DNA of 64,000 nucleotides from Coprinellus micaceus (lineage: Eukaryota > Basidiomycota > Agaricomycetes > Agaricales > Psathyrellaceae), in assembly GCA_951394405.1 (NCBI GenBank), contig OX596340.1:806001-870000 (forward strand). Direction: 5' to 3'. Shown here piece by piece: positions 1 through 10,624 of this stretch (position 1 is the stretch's first letter; every line of letters starts with the position of its first letter). Below the pieces are notes generated by a model, which had not been told where the DNA came from, ran no database searches, and saw only the letters and a list, made by a program, of their open reading frames with translations. The position numbers and the translations under genes are program-made.

Positions 1-1154
1 TTAAATGCAGAGAGCAAGCGATTGGATGCTGAGTGGGGGAAGGTTAAATTGTCAATAGTGGAACGGTTGAAGGATGGCATATCGGGCATCAAGATAGAAA
101 AGGACAAGGGAATGAGAGAGAAAAACTGTACGCTTCTTGGTCCTGCACGAACGACTCTATGCACTGAGACCTCTTATTTCATAGCACCAAGGGATTGGAC
201 AATTGTCCATGCCCACTTCATTCAAATGGGTGGGATTGCGTTCAAGGGGCCCAGTGGTGGCGTGTGGTTCAAAGACTTCAGTGAATGGACCGACGACAAT
301 GTCGACAGCTTCTTCGCCCTGAACCTTACCAAAGAGAAGCTCCGGGACTGGAGCAAAGCCGACGCACTCACCAAGGCATTTGTCATCATCCAGTGCCTCT
401 GGTTTGTGGTCCAGTGTATCGGCCGTACTGCATACGGTTTTCCACTGCTTGAACTCGAGGTCACTTGCTTGGCGTTTATTGCATGCAACATCGGGATGTA
501 CATGTTCTGGTGGGACAAGCCCCTGAACCTGGTTTATCCAGAGGTGATCAATGCGCTGGGCGAACCACCTGATCTGGAGGGCCCTGGGGGTCCCGCAAGT
601 GCTTTGGAGTGGCTCGTCACAATCAAGGAAGCCTTGATTTGTGGGAATTTCGGTACGCAAGCTGTATGTAAATGGGTGGACCGTTTCGCTAACATGTTGT
701 TGCAGGTCTAGTAGTTTCCCTGTCACGTGGACATGAAGAAGTCATAAACCCACGGTCTCGAAGGTTTCCGGTCAACTATTATTACGATCCACGTGGAGGA
801 TGGGAGCTGATCCTACTGATGGTTCCATTGGCCATGTTTGGGGAACTGCATGCCATCACATGGTTTGCTGTGTTTCCTTCACCAACTGAACAGCTCCTGT
901 GGTGGGCGTCCAGCGTCGCACCAACCGGCCTTGCCTTCCTGTGTTTCGCATTCAACCTCGCCTGCAAGTATCTATTATGGGGCTGGTCGGGAGTTCTAAT
1001 AGACTTTGTAGGCGACTTTATCTTCCCTATTGTCGCCCTTATCTGCTTCGTAGCTCGCCTTGGGTTCATTATGCTACCTCTCCTCCAGCTTCGTGACCTC
1101 CCGCCCCTCGCACACCAGACTGTACCGTGGTCTGACTTCCTGCCCCATGTTTAA
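1..1154 (+). CDS. Family A multi-pass membrane protein, 5' end outside window
   Basis: The reading frame is open from base 1, so the N-terminal exon lies upstream of the window. I infer introns at 128-184 and 653-705 (GTACGC donors, TAG and CAG acceptors), by comparison with the copies at 10.6 and 13.4 kb where donor, phase and position match. Visible segments in order are WTIVHAHFIQMGG, the hydrophobic FVIIQCLWFVVQCIGR, LEVTCLAFIACNIGMYMFWW, then three or four further hydrophobic stretches, ending in VPWSDFLPHV. I know no characterised domain for this family. The repeated hydrophobic segments suggest an integral membrane protein. It is one of five copies in the first 16 kb, and no lesion is visible in the part present. 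The function is unknown. Confidence 0.75.
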
Positions 1155-2794
1155 CCTAATGCTTTCCACAATCGCTAGTATGATTCCTGGTATTTAATGC
1201 ACACTAAATTAAATAAATCTAACAAATGCCCAGATTGGGGACACCCAGACAAAATGTTGCGCATGTCGATGGAAATGTTGCGCAGATGGACCCAATGTTG
1301 CGCAAGGGACCAAAACATTTTGCGCTACCAAGTACAGTCAATCACCACATGACGTGACAGGGCCCCACAACATGACAAGCGGCACTGAATCTTATCTCTC
1401 TCTGCTGCATCGTCATGTAACTCACCCAAACCTTCTGTATAACGTAGATATACATACTGTTCACGACGTGCTGTACTTTTTGGATATATCCGGAGTGAAA
1501 AAGAGGGTGAAATTGGCTGTCTCCATTGATTCTGGGCAGTTTTCCGCATTTTTTGAAATTTCCAAGAACCCTCCCCACCCATACAGGCTCTCTACTGTGT
1601 TCAATGTCACCATATGAACTCTTTGTGAACTTGGGGTCATGTCACTTCCATATTTGTGAGACCAACCTATGATATCGTTAGAGAAAATGCCTTGTCTTCC
1701 TCTCTTTCCCTGTCCAAAAATGTGGTATTGGTATCTTTTGCATGATTACTGGTGCTAAAAACTATGAGAGGGGTAAGAGGTGCATGTAAACCTTTTCACC
1801 AGCTTCCTCAGTGCATGCCATTCCAAGAATCACAACAACAGGAGCATGTCACCTCCCACAATCTGACAAGGTCTCCCCTTGATCATGCTTGGGCTCTGAC
1901 CAGGGACTTAGGTCCCTGCTACGGTGTGGGTAGGGTCAAATACATTAACTGAATAGCATTTTGGCACTTAAATAACTTATATTTCATCAACTCAGGTGGT
2001 ATTGAGGCTTGATTGAGGCAGGGCTCTGCACTGGGGTGCAGGATGAGGCTCTGTCATGTTTAGTGATGTGAGGCTGAAATACTCCCGCACTCTCGCTCGC
2101 ACCGTTGTGGGCGCATTTTTGGGGTGAAAATAACATAATTTTATAGCTACGTAGAGGAGAAGTGGCCGAGTAGATACGTGAAAAGAACGTGCAAAACGGT
2201 GCAGTGGTTGTGGAGAAAATCTGTGCCCATCATTTTCTGTCACGTCTAGCGGTGATTGACTGTAATGTTGCGCTGTCAGTATTTTACCCGAGTTGTTGCG
2301 CAGATCGGGCAATTTGTTGCGCATTCATTAAAGTCCCAAACGGCCCGCCATAGAGCGCAGCGGTGTTTGTGCCTCTATTCTTGCTGTAGCAGGCGCCTTT
2401 TCTCCCCTCCTAAGTTCCAGACGACTGGAATTTCTATGTGCGGCTTCTCACTCGATTTCATCCAGATATGGTGCCAACACCGGGCCTTACATGCACAAGG
2501 GAATAGGCGCCCGTCACGCCGATCGTGTGATGGGCAACGTGTATCGGACCATTGGGTGGATCAGCTCTAGGGGCCGAGCTGTGGCGAGAGCTTCGATCTT
2601 TCCCCCTTACGCAGCGCTCAGCGTGGTACAGGCGCTGTTCCCTTCACCGTTAGTGTGATCGGTGGCCGCTGGGAAGGCTATACGGACATAGCAGTCAGAA
2701 GAAAGGACGGGTAGAAGCCCCAAATGGTTGGCCGACATGCGCAGAGCCCTTCAGGATATAGAAGATCGAGACCAACACTCCCCCGCACACCAAA
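1155..2794. other. Gene-free stretch with two clusters of a GTTGCGCA motif
   Basis: No convincing coding region is present. TGTTGCGC(A/T) or close variants occur four times at about 1254-1324 and three times at about 2263-2321, all in the same orientation and about 1 kb apart. The outer flanks carry weakly inverted TTGGGGAC (about 1234) and GTCCCAA (about 2333). This could be a short non-autonomous transposon with subterminal repeats, but I found no clear target-site duplication. Confidence 0.4.
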
Positions 2795-3652
2795 GTCGTC
2801 GCTGATATCAGAGGCTTCTTCAACCTCAAACTTGCCAAAGAGAAACTCCGGGACTGGAGCAAAGCTGATGGACTTGCTAGGCATTTGTCATTGTCCAATG
2901 CCTTGGGTTCGTGATTCAGTGCATTGGCTGTGCTGTATTCCGCCTGCCTTTGACCGAGCTCGAGGTTACTTGTTTCTCGGGATGTACACGTTCTGGTGGG
3001 ACCAGCCCCTGAGGGTGAGTTGTCCAGAGGTGGTCGAAACGGTGGACCCACGACCCGATTCAAGTGGTAGCTACGGTCCCCCTAGGGCCGCCCTTTTTAG
3101 AGTGGTTCAAGACGCTAGTCAAGATCTTCGCCACTGGCGACATCGGTAGGTGAACCGCAGGATCTTTCCACCAACTTGTTAACCCCTGTTGCAGGCCTTC
3201 TGCTTTTCCCATCCCGTGGGCGAGACGATACTGTGGATCCACACTCCGGAAGGTTCCCGGTCAACTACTGTTATCGTCACGAAGAGTGGGACCAAGATGT
3301 CGACAAGCCAGTAGAGGAGCTCTGCCAAACGGTCCCGCTAGCCATTTTTGGAGCTCTGCACGCCATTGCATGGTTTAGCACATTCCCTTCGGTCACCGAA
3401 CAGCGCTTATGGCAGGCGTCCAGCGTTGTACCAGCCGTACTCGCAACGGTTCTCTTCCTCCTCTTTTTGGTCAGACGTTTTTTCGGTCGCGGCATGATAA
3501 AGAAGTTACTACACCTTGCAGTTTACTTGATCCTCCCTATTAACCTCGCAGCCCGCTATGCCTTCCTTGTTCTGCCTCTCCTCCAGCCCCGTAGCCTCCC
3601 ACCCCTCGCCCACCAGACTGTTCCATGGGCCGATTTCCTCCCGCATGTTTAG
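2795..3652 (+). pseudogene. Decayed family A membrane protein gene
   Basis: The 3' exon (about 3193-3652) encodes an intact family A C-terminal half, with FPVNYCYRHEEW, PLAIFGALHAIAWF and a VPWADFLPHV end. The 5' part is broken. The N-terminal region with signal-like and IHPNVPGY segments is absent. After KLRDWSKADGLA one base is missing relative to paralogues (GCTAGG for GCCAAGG), which shifts the frame. A second deletion removes most of the segment between EVTC and GMYTFWW. The usual GACATCG/GT intron site is still present at 3140-3145. The neighbouring intact copy at 1-1154 points to an old duplication that decayed. Confidence 0.8.
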
Positions 3653-4677
3653 CTTGGTGTACCAGTCACCAACGCTATTTCCTACTTAGAATCCAATTGT
3701 ATCCCTTGGCAGACACACCCGTGTCACACCGGAGACAGGTAATTCCCTTCGGCAATACACTTACGGATGTAGGGGCTCCCGATCTATGAGAAAGAAGAGA
3801 CGATCGCCGCACCGTGCCATGGTCGGACTTCCTTCCACACGTTCAGCCCGATATCTACCTCTGCCGTTTCGTACTATACCTTCAACGCCGTATCCCACCT
3901 TTGGATTTTCTTCCACATCGGGCCGCGACGTTTTTGGAAGAACAAAAGACGATGAAGGCTTAGTGCGGCCTACTGGCTGTCGAGAAACGACGAGCTGGAG
4001 GACCGGGTAAATATTAATCGACCAGTTGCTGACCAGAAACTGCAGGGTGCTTATTGAACATCCTACGGGGACTCTTGTTCGTCATTCGCTGTTCGTCGTT
4101 CGTCGTTCGCCGTTCGTGTCGTTCATGCTGGAGCCGACGGGCGGTGCTCGATCTGGGGTTTCAAAAGGTATGCGAGTTCGACGACCGGGACTTATATACC
4201 CTGGCAGGCTATAGCCTACCTCCCACAACAAAAGCGCGGTCGAGACGACGATACAAATATACCTCATTGTGGCTGGGGAGATGGAAATACGGATTCACGT
4301 TGGCCAAGCCCGCGGTCCGTCGATGCTGTCCTTGGCACGCACCACAAACGCAATTAAGACAAAAGAGCTCGGGGACTGCTTACAGGGCAGAAAGACGGAT
4401 CTCTATGGGGGCGGCAAGAGAGACGAACGGCCGATGAACGACGAACGACGAACGGTGTTCGCCGAACGTGGTTCCCCACGGGTCGGATGTCCTCAATTCA
4501 TCCTGGATTAACTCCATCCCAGGTCTGAACATGACCACACAAGATATCGATAAGCCACCTTTCGTCATTCGATGAGTTCTTCTTCCTCTTGAATCGGACC
4601 GCGGCTAACCTGTTTGAATCTCCCAGAGGAGTCGAACTCGAAACACTCAGCGCCTTCGCTCTGCTATCCACTGCTCC
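3653..4677. other. Intergenic region containing a long imperfect inverted repeat
   Basis: No supported gene. The main content is the inverted repeat pair annotated separately at 4051-4505. Short open frames here show no family resemblance and no plausible intron pattern. Confidence 0.4.
4051..4505. repeat. Imperfect inverted repeat with GTTCGTC minisatellite arms
   Basis: The left arm (about 4051-4130) reads ATTGAACATCC, then GGGGACTCTTGTTCG, then several GTTCGTC/GTTCGCC units. The right arm (about 4410-4505), read on the minus strand, gives ATTGAGGACATCC, GGGGAACCACGTTCGG and then the same GTTCGTCGTTCGTC units. This looks like a small non-autonomous DNA element of about 450 bp, or a large hairpin. 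I could not identify a clean target-site duplication, so the boundaries are approximate. Confidence 0.45.
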
Positions 4678-4992
4678 TCAATCGTACTCGACCTCCGCCA
4701 TCCAGTCCCTCCGATATAAAGCTCCTTGTGGTGGCTCGTTTGCTGGGACACGGCGCCGGGAAGAAAGGTGTCCGATGGTCCTCCCCGTGCGCGCGTTTCG
4801 TACGGGAATGGTGTCCGGCTCGCCTATTGCGCGCTGCGTCGTCGCGTCCGGCATCCGCCTCGAAGAAAGGTGTCCAATGACATTTCCGCTGCGGGCGCTG
4901 GTAACCGTGATCGGCGCCGCGAAGGTGGTGAAGCTCTGGGCGAGCAAGAGGCTGGTGATTGCGAGGAGGAAGGTGTGAATGCTGAATTGCAT
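4678..4992 (-). CDS. Small secreted protein with a duplicated module and dibasic sites
   Basis: This is a 104-residue single-exon protein. Residues 1 to about 25 form a typical signal peptide (MQFSIHTFLLAITSLLLAQS, then FTTFA). The mature part contains the module AR(S/T)G(N/R)(V/T)IGHLSSRR twice, about 34 residues apart. Each copy ends in Arg-Arg, and a third Arg-Arg (LYRR) lies near the C-terminus. The repetition is also visible in DNA: GAAGAAAGGTGTCC occurs at 4760-4773 and 4862-4875. Signal peptide plus repeats ending at dibasic sites is the pattern of kexin-processed repeat proteins in fungi. Processing here is inference. I recognise no named family. Confidence 0.6.
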   Translation of the reverse strand: MQFSIHTFLLAITSLLLAQSFTTFAAPITVTSARSGNVIGHLSSRRMPDATTQRAIGEPDTIPVRNARTGRTIGHLSSRRRVPANEPPQGALYRRDWMAEVEYD

Positions 4993-5332
4993 GATCGATG
5001 GGCCAACGTTGGGTTTTGGGAAAGGTTTGGTTTGGTTTCTTTGGGTTCTCGACCGGCGAGAGGTTGTGCTGACCAGCAGACTGATGAGTGTGGAGAGGAT
5101 ATGGCTCTGGAAAGGCTGTGTCCCTCCTGTTGGCCCTTTATGTACCAGTTCAGAGTGTGGGATGATACCTGCATCGCCATCGCGATTTACGAGAACTCTT
5201 GATGAGGGCCATTCTGAGCCACCGCCGTCGTCGGATCGCGTTGCGCGCTTCGGTCATAGAATGCGAGCAGTTAGGTGCCTGTGTGGGGCATAGTATATAC
5301 ATGACGCTAACGTGAATACCGTGAAGTAAAAC
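4993..5332. other. Intergenic
   Basis: This is the upstream region of the small secreted protein gene and the downstream end of the next minus-strand gene. I see no gene, only a weak TATA-like TACATAAAG on the minus strand near 5135. Confidence 0.3.
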
Positions 5333-6801
5333 TCAGACGTGAGGTAAAAAGTTCGCCCATGAAATGGCCTGGTGGGCCTGGGATGGAAGATCCCGGAGTT
5401 GGAGAAGTGGTAGAACGATAAATACAAAGCGAGCCGCTATGTTAAGAGGCAGTACCAGCACAGTGAGTATACCCAGCACCCCAATTGCGAAAAGTATAGC
5501 TGGGGTTTTCTTTGGCGCCGAGTAAACATAGTTGAAGGAAGAGAAAAGGATGGCATATGCAGCGGGTACGACGCATGAAATGCGCCATATAGTCCTCTCA
5601 GCCGTCGATGGGAAGACGCCGTGCCAAGCGATGGAGTGTAGAGCTCCAAACACCGCCGGTGTGGCGATGTAGGCCAGAAGCGTGGGAGCACCCCATTCCG
5701 CGAGGAGGACCCGCAGAGTCTGTGTTCCCATGCTTTCCCTGTAGTAGTAGTAGACCGGAAAGCTTGAAGACGGCTCCTTGCTATCGATTGTCATGTGCCC
5801 ACCTCTCGCCGTCTGAGTAGGGTTAATGATCCGAACTGAAGAGGGTCGCTCAGCAATTTACATCCCAAAGTTAAGACGCAAAGAGATTGGCGCACCAAAA
5901 TCTCCAGAATCTAAAGTAGTTACCACCGCTGAGATAAATGCCAGAGCTGGGTTCCTTCTTTGGAATCGGCTTTCTTCTGTCTCCTTCGAACGGACGCGAT
6001 ATGGCCGTTGAATCTCGATAGGACAGATCACGTCCAAAGGCTTATTCCACCAAAAACAGTACATGCCGAAGTTGCAGGCGATGAATGCCAGGCAGGTCAC
6101 TTCCAGTTCTGTCAATGGGATCTTGCGAACACCGCGTGCGATACATTGGGCTAGAAATCATAGACACTCGATGATTACGAACGCCTTCGAAAGCCCGTCG
6201 GCCTTGCTCCGATCCTGTACCACCCGCTTGGTGAGTTTGAGCTTGAAGAAGTTCTTAACGTCATCGTCGCCCCAGAGACATGGGTCCTCGAACCAGGTGT
6301 CTTCGCCTTTATGAAATACGATGCCTCCCATTTGAATGAAGTGGGCGTGGGTGTGGGTCCAGGCCCGCTCTTGTGAAGGTTCTACTCGAGAAGCTGCGGA
6401 GTTTCAGCAAGAAGAAACGTGGGGTAGGTCAACGACTTACATATACCGAGCCCGCTCGCCCTCCGTTCGATGCGCTTGTAAAGCACATAGCAACCCCTCC
6501 ATTGGCGGAACGCGAGCATGGCAAGCTTCTCAGGGAAGATGAGAGCGTGGATGAATAGTCTGCCTCGGATGGCCGCCCGCTGGAGAGGGGTAGTCTTGTA
6601 TCCAGGGACGTTGGGATGTATACAGATCCATGTAGAGGCGAAGATAATGGTGAAGCACGTCCAGACGATCTCAATTGTGGAACGATAGGTCTTGGTGAAG
6701 ACGGGAGTCAACTCGGTGTCAGAGCTATCGGCATCGGCTGCGGTAGCTCTACCAGCCAAGAAGAATTGGATGAGAGGGAGGAGGAGGGTCCAGATGACCA
6801 T
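5333..6801 (-). pseudogene. Family A membrane protein copy with an in-frame stop
   Basis: The start is MVIWTLLLPLIQFFLAG, a signal-like hydrophobic N-terminus. STIEIVWTCFTIIFASTWIC and IHPNVPGY follow, then an intron near 6370-6450. The next exon has WTHTHAHFIQMGG, ELEVTCLAFIACNFGMYCFWW, an intron at 5803-5896, and a last exon ending in SWANFLPHV. In the conserved segment VIIQCLWFVVQCIG this copy reads VIIECL-stop-FLAQCIA: TGG has become TGA at 6158-6160 (minus strand). Apart from that stop the reading frame and splice sites are preserved, so the inactivation looks recent. A sequencing error at this base is the main alternative. Confidence 0.75.
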
Positions 6802-7372
6802 CGGTCTGGGAAAGTGGGAGTAGAATGCGAATTGGGCACAATGTCCTTTAGGTTAGCTCAAGACGTAGTGGTGGTCGCCGGTCAAATGAAAGGCCGCCCA
6901 AAGTCATGAGTGAACATGCGGTTAGCGTGCGTGCTCCTGGACGCACAAGCTGCGCATCACCACGTTTGCTGTGACCGCAGAGAGATAGTCGCCTCCTACA
7001 GCGTCCCTCCTCCCTCCAAGCAGAGGAGGTTGTCTCGATACTACGAAGGCGTATAACGCGCAATTCGGTTGTGGCGGCCTCGGATGTGACCCAGAAAAAG
7101 AAGAGCAGGAGGATGCGCAGAAGGCACAGGCGATCCATTGATACTTTGCCAAACTCAAGTCGAGTGAAGGTACATGGTGCAACAGGGCCAAGCCGGAGTA
7201 AAAGGTTGCCGCGTTTCACGCTCGTAAGCGCGGAGTGACGGGAACGATTTCGAAGGTCGAACGGTCGTGGATGTCAGGGGCTCCTACAACGGCAACGGTT
7301 TAACAATTTGAGATACAAAATACAAAGATAAAAGGGTCTAGGTCTCTCCTTCGAATGCCTACTCACTGCCCC
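6802..7372 (-). other. Intergenic, possible short hydrophobic ORF
   Basis: A minus-strand frame starting near 7138 opens with MDRLCLLRILLLFFFWVTSEA, which resembles a signal peptide. The rest (to 6848) has no recognisable domain and unusual composition. I cannot tell whether it is a real small secreted protein gene or chance. Nothing else is supported here. Confidence 0.2.
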
Positions 7373-8869
7373 AATTTCTTGCCGGTGATGGGCTGCGCAG
7401 TGGGCCAGAGGTCGATGTGTCCGGAGGGGTTGTTGAGCCACAAGGGCTTGGTGCCGTCGCCCTACAGGGAGGTGAGCAGGGATCAGTTGGGTGGGATATA
7501 GGGGCGATGGATGCACGCACTATCATGGAGTGAGGGAATCCCAAGTCGAAAGGAAGGGCCGAGTCGAGGAATGCGACATGCTCGGGGGTGAGCGAGATCT
7601 CGAGCGCCTCGACGTTAGCTTCGAGATGCTCAACCTTGCGCCCTCCGATAATGGGGAAGACAAAGCGCGTCTTGTGCATGACGTACGCAATGGCCACTGT
7701 GATACCAATCAGCACAGGTCCGAGAGTCTTTTGCGAGTAGTAGATCACATACCGGCGCCAATGTGCTTCGCACCAATCTCCTCCGCAACCTTCTCGAGCG
7801 CTTTGCAGATCTTCTTCTCGTTCTCATTGCGCTCCCAGTCCGGGCTGAAGACTTGTCGACCCTTCTCGCCAGTCTGGCGACGCTTCTCCTCCTCCGCATC
7901 GGTACGAATTTTGCCTGCAGCCAAGACGCCGAAAGGTGCGAGGGCCATTCCTACGATTCACAAGTATTAGTTAGCAAGCAGGGGGGGAGATAATCGAATG
8001 GGAGTACCTTCATGGCGAGCCATAGGGATTACGTCTCGCTCGAAGGAGCGGTCGAGAATGCTCCACTGTCCTTGGTAGACAGAGAAAGGAGTGAGTGCGT
8101 GGTCCCTGGCATACTGGTTCGCTTGTGCGACGACCCAGGCAGGAGTATCCGAGATTCCCTGTATCAATTCCGGGTTAGCACCCGATTCGCACCCCCCGAC
8201 GCGAGAACAATAACGCACGAGGTAGAGCACTTTCCGCGAGGTAATAAGTGCATGGAGGGAATGCATGAGCTCGGGGATGCTGGTATCCCAGTCCCAGAAA
8301 TGAACATAGTACAAATCGATGTAGGTCGTCCTGAGCTTCTTCAAGGAAGCCTCGATGTTGAGGTGAAGAGACTTCGAGCTGGTGCCTCCGTAGAAGATCT
8401 TCTGCTGGATCGAGTCGTCCCAGTACTTGGGGGCGCCGGCAAACTGTTTACGTCGAGATCAGGCTCGTCTGCGACAGCGAATCACAGTAAGCTACTGGCC
8501 TTGGTAGCGATGAAGAGCTGGTCACGGACGCCCTTCGATTCGGCCCATTCACCGATGATCTGCTCGGACGACTCATCCTGGCTGGCGAAAGAATCTCCTA
8601 TCAGAACAAGAAGCGGAAGTGACAGCCGTTTGTGCTCACTAGAAGTTCGCAGTATCGATGAAGTTTCCACCGAGGTCATAGTACGCGTCGAGGAGCTTGA
8701 AGCTGTCTTCCTTGTTCATCGAGCCCATTCCGCCCTCGGCCCACTTGTCACCAATGCTCATACCCCCAAGGCAGATGGGCGAGACGCGGACGCCGGCAGT
8801 GGAGCTGAGCTTGCGGTAGAAGCCCAGCTTGGACTTGGGGAGAGGAAGGGGTGCGAAGAGCTTCGACAT
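7373..8869 (-). CDS. Aldo-keto reductase, aryl-alcohol dehydrogenase type (copy 1)
   Basis: This is a multi-exon gene of the AKR family close to fungal aryl-alcohol dehydrogenases, which use NADPH to interconvert aromatic aldehydes and alcohols. The order is [35 protein letters not shown] (catalytic Asp and Tyr), QLFIATK (Lys), [14 protein letters not shown] (His), [27 protein letters not shown] (cofactor region), and a C-terminus ending PITGKKLGQ. The Tyr codon is completed across intron 8582-8639, using the acceptor CGCCAG. The next intron (8426-8499) starts with GC rather than GT (AAG/GCCAGT), while the paralogue at 62.1 kb has GT at this site. Later introns use GT-AG. A TATA-like box lies about 82 bp upstream. 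The exact substrate is unknown. Confidence 0.85.
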
Positions 8870-8950
8870 CGTGGGGCTGCTTTCGTTGACTTGGTTTAGG
8901 GACTTGAGGACAGTGGGTTGTTATCACCAACTTGGCCTGGCCTGCAGCGC

Positions 8951-8959
8951 TTTTATAGG
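8951..8959 (-). promoter_or_regulatory. TATA-like box of AKR copy 1
   Basis: CCTATAAAA on the minus strand, about 82 bp upstream of the ATG at 8869. The spacing is typical of a fungal core promoter. Confidence 0.4.
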
Positions 8960-10624
8960 CAAGGGTCTGATCTCCCGCATGGCTGCCAAGATGAATGGAA
9001 TCTTACCAATGAACAGGGGGGAAGGGGCGCTGAGTAATCCCCTGAACTTTGTATCCAAAGTTCTCTGACCGTTGGGGCTATTTTAGACTGTTGATGCGGG
9101 ACAAGCCCTGCAGCCGATCGTGTTGCGCGTATGCGTACAGAACGATCCTCGCTCGGCTAGTGGGGCCCTACAAACCAGAAAAAGCTCATTTCCGAGATTT
9201 AGATGCAAAGTGCACCTAGTTGGGGCCCGCCGAAGGTCAGGTAAGCTTCTCCTGGAAAGTTGATCATATGTTGCCCATCCACGGACGACAAGACTCACAA
9301 ATGAATTGTCTTGAGAATTATTTGTCATGATGCTTTTGGTTTTGTACCAGACTACGCAGTTTCTGAACTTCCGGAACCCTGCGAAGAACGCCAGGGCCTA
9401 TTGAGTGTGCTTCGGGAAGATATTATGGTGACGCGTCCCAGCGCCAATTCTTGCCGGTGCTGGCGCTCAAATTTCAAACGGCGCTTCGTAGTCCAAGCCA
9501 ACCGCCGAGCGGTCTTCAACCAGGGCACGTTCATGTCTCACCAGCATTTTGTGTGATCGCATGGGTGGGTAGTTTCAGTCCCTCGGAGAGTCTATGGTGT
9601 GCCCAGCGACAACCTGAAGATGGTGAATGTGACGACCAGGGCCGTTGTTTGACCTGAAAGTGGGTAAAGTTCGCGTCGAGATGGTTCTGTCTTGGTGATA
9701 ACAAAAACAGTCCTTGAAAAGTGGACAACGTCTGAGGAGTCAGCACACACCGATACGCCTCTGACCCGCAAACGTACCTTTGGCAGTTTCCCACTACAGT
9801 GTCCCCGATGTTGGGAGTGGGGGTCGACCTTAACGCGGTGTTGAGAGACTTGATTTACGAAACCTCCCAGTTCCAGAGCGTCGACATGCTTGATGACTTC
9901 GACGGTTGCGCACGAGCACCGCCATCAGCCTCCACTCGTCCCATTCATGGTTGTACTTGGTCGTTAGTCACTCGCCGTCAGCGAAGAAGGCTGCGCACGG
10001 AACCCTCGGGTTCGTCGACTCGGCTAGCTCTTCACGCACGACACGAAACTAGCCGCTTCTAACATGCTTGCGCTTGTAATCGAACCGATTTGTGCAGCCA
10101 GGCCTACCCAGAGGATGACCTGGCAATCAGGCAATGAACCTCAATGCCGCCGCAGCCTCAGAAAGCCACGAGGTACCCTTCAGCATTGCCTACAACGCCG
10201 GGCGAGGCCTATTGCTCACCTTCAAGCGTCGACGACGGTGTGGACGATGACACGGTGACAGTGGCTGTTACAGTGTTAGTTCAACATCTCTGCGGCTCGG
10301 CGGCTGTACCCGCTCTGGGATCAATGACATCACGCGAAGCGGAAAAAATAGGGGTTTGTGAGGTGAACGCGTCTGAGTCGTACCTTTCTCGACGGCGGGG
10401 GTGAGGGCCATGTGCGGAGGAGGATAGAGCAGTCCTTGTGTTTCTGATATCTAACGTATGGTATATTTGAGTGAATATCCAGGCCAGCACGGCTTGACGA
10501 ATTAGGGAGACTTTTAGGACCCACAGCGCGTGCATAGAATCGATGATACCTAAAACGCTGAATTATGCATACAACTAGCAAATATGATACATAAATTGCA
10601 GAAGAATTAAGTGTACCTGTCAGG
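8960..10624. other. Gene-poor intergenic region
   Basis: I see several short open frames on both strands, none with a recognisable domain, intron pattern or signal peptide. No repeat structure was detected by eye. It separates AKR copy 1 from the tandem family A genes. Confidence 0.3.

Noticed and set aside
3144..3172. Resemblance of GTAGGTGAACCGCAGGATC to the 3' end of 18S rRNA
   Set aside because: It lies in a family A intron, the match is short and interrupted, and no rRNA sequence surrounds it.
6158..6160. TGA as selenocysteine in the family A copy
   Set aside because: Dikaryotic fungi generally lack the selenocysteine machinery and paralogues have Trp here; a nonsense mutation is simpler.
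8582..8639. Apparent loss of the catalytic Tyr in AKR copy 1 (TAG/TAA at the first acceptor candidates)
   Set aside because: Using the acceptor CGCCAG at 8582-8587 gives TAC and the family motif YQDESSE, so the gene is intact here.
8012..8899. 295-codon open frame on the plus strand
   Set aside because: Antisense to AKR copy 1, whose catalytic motifs and introns are clear on the minus strand.
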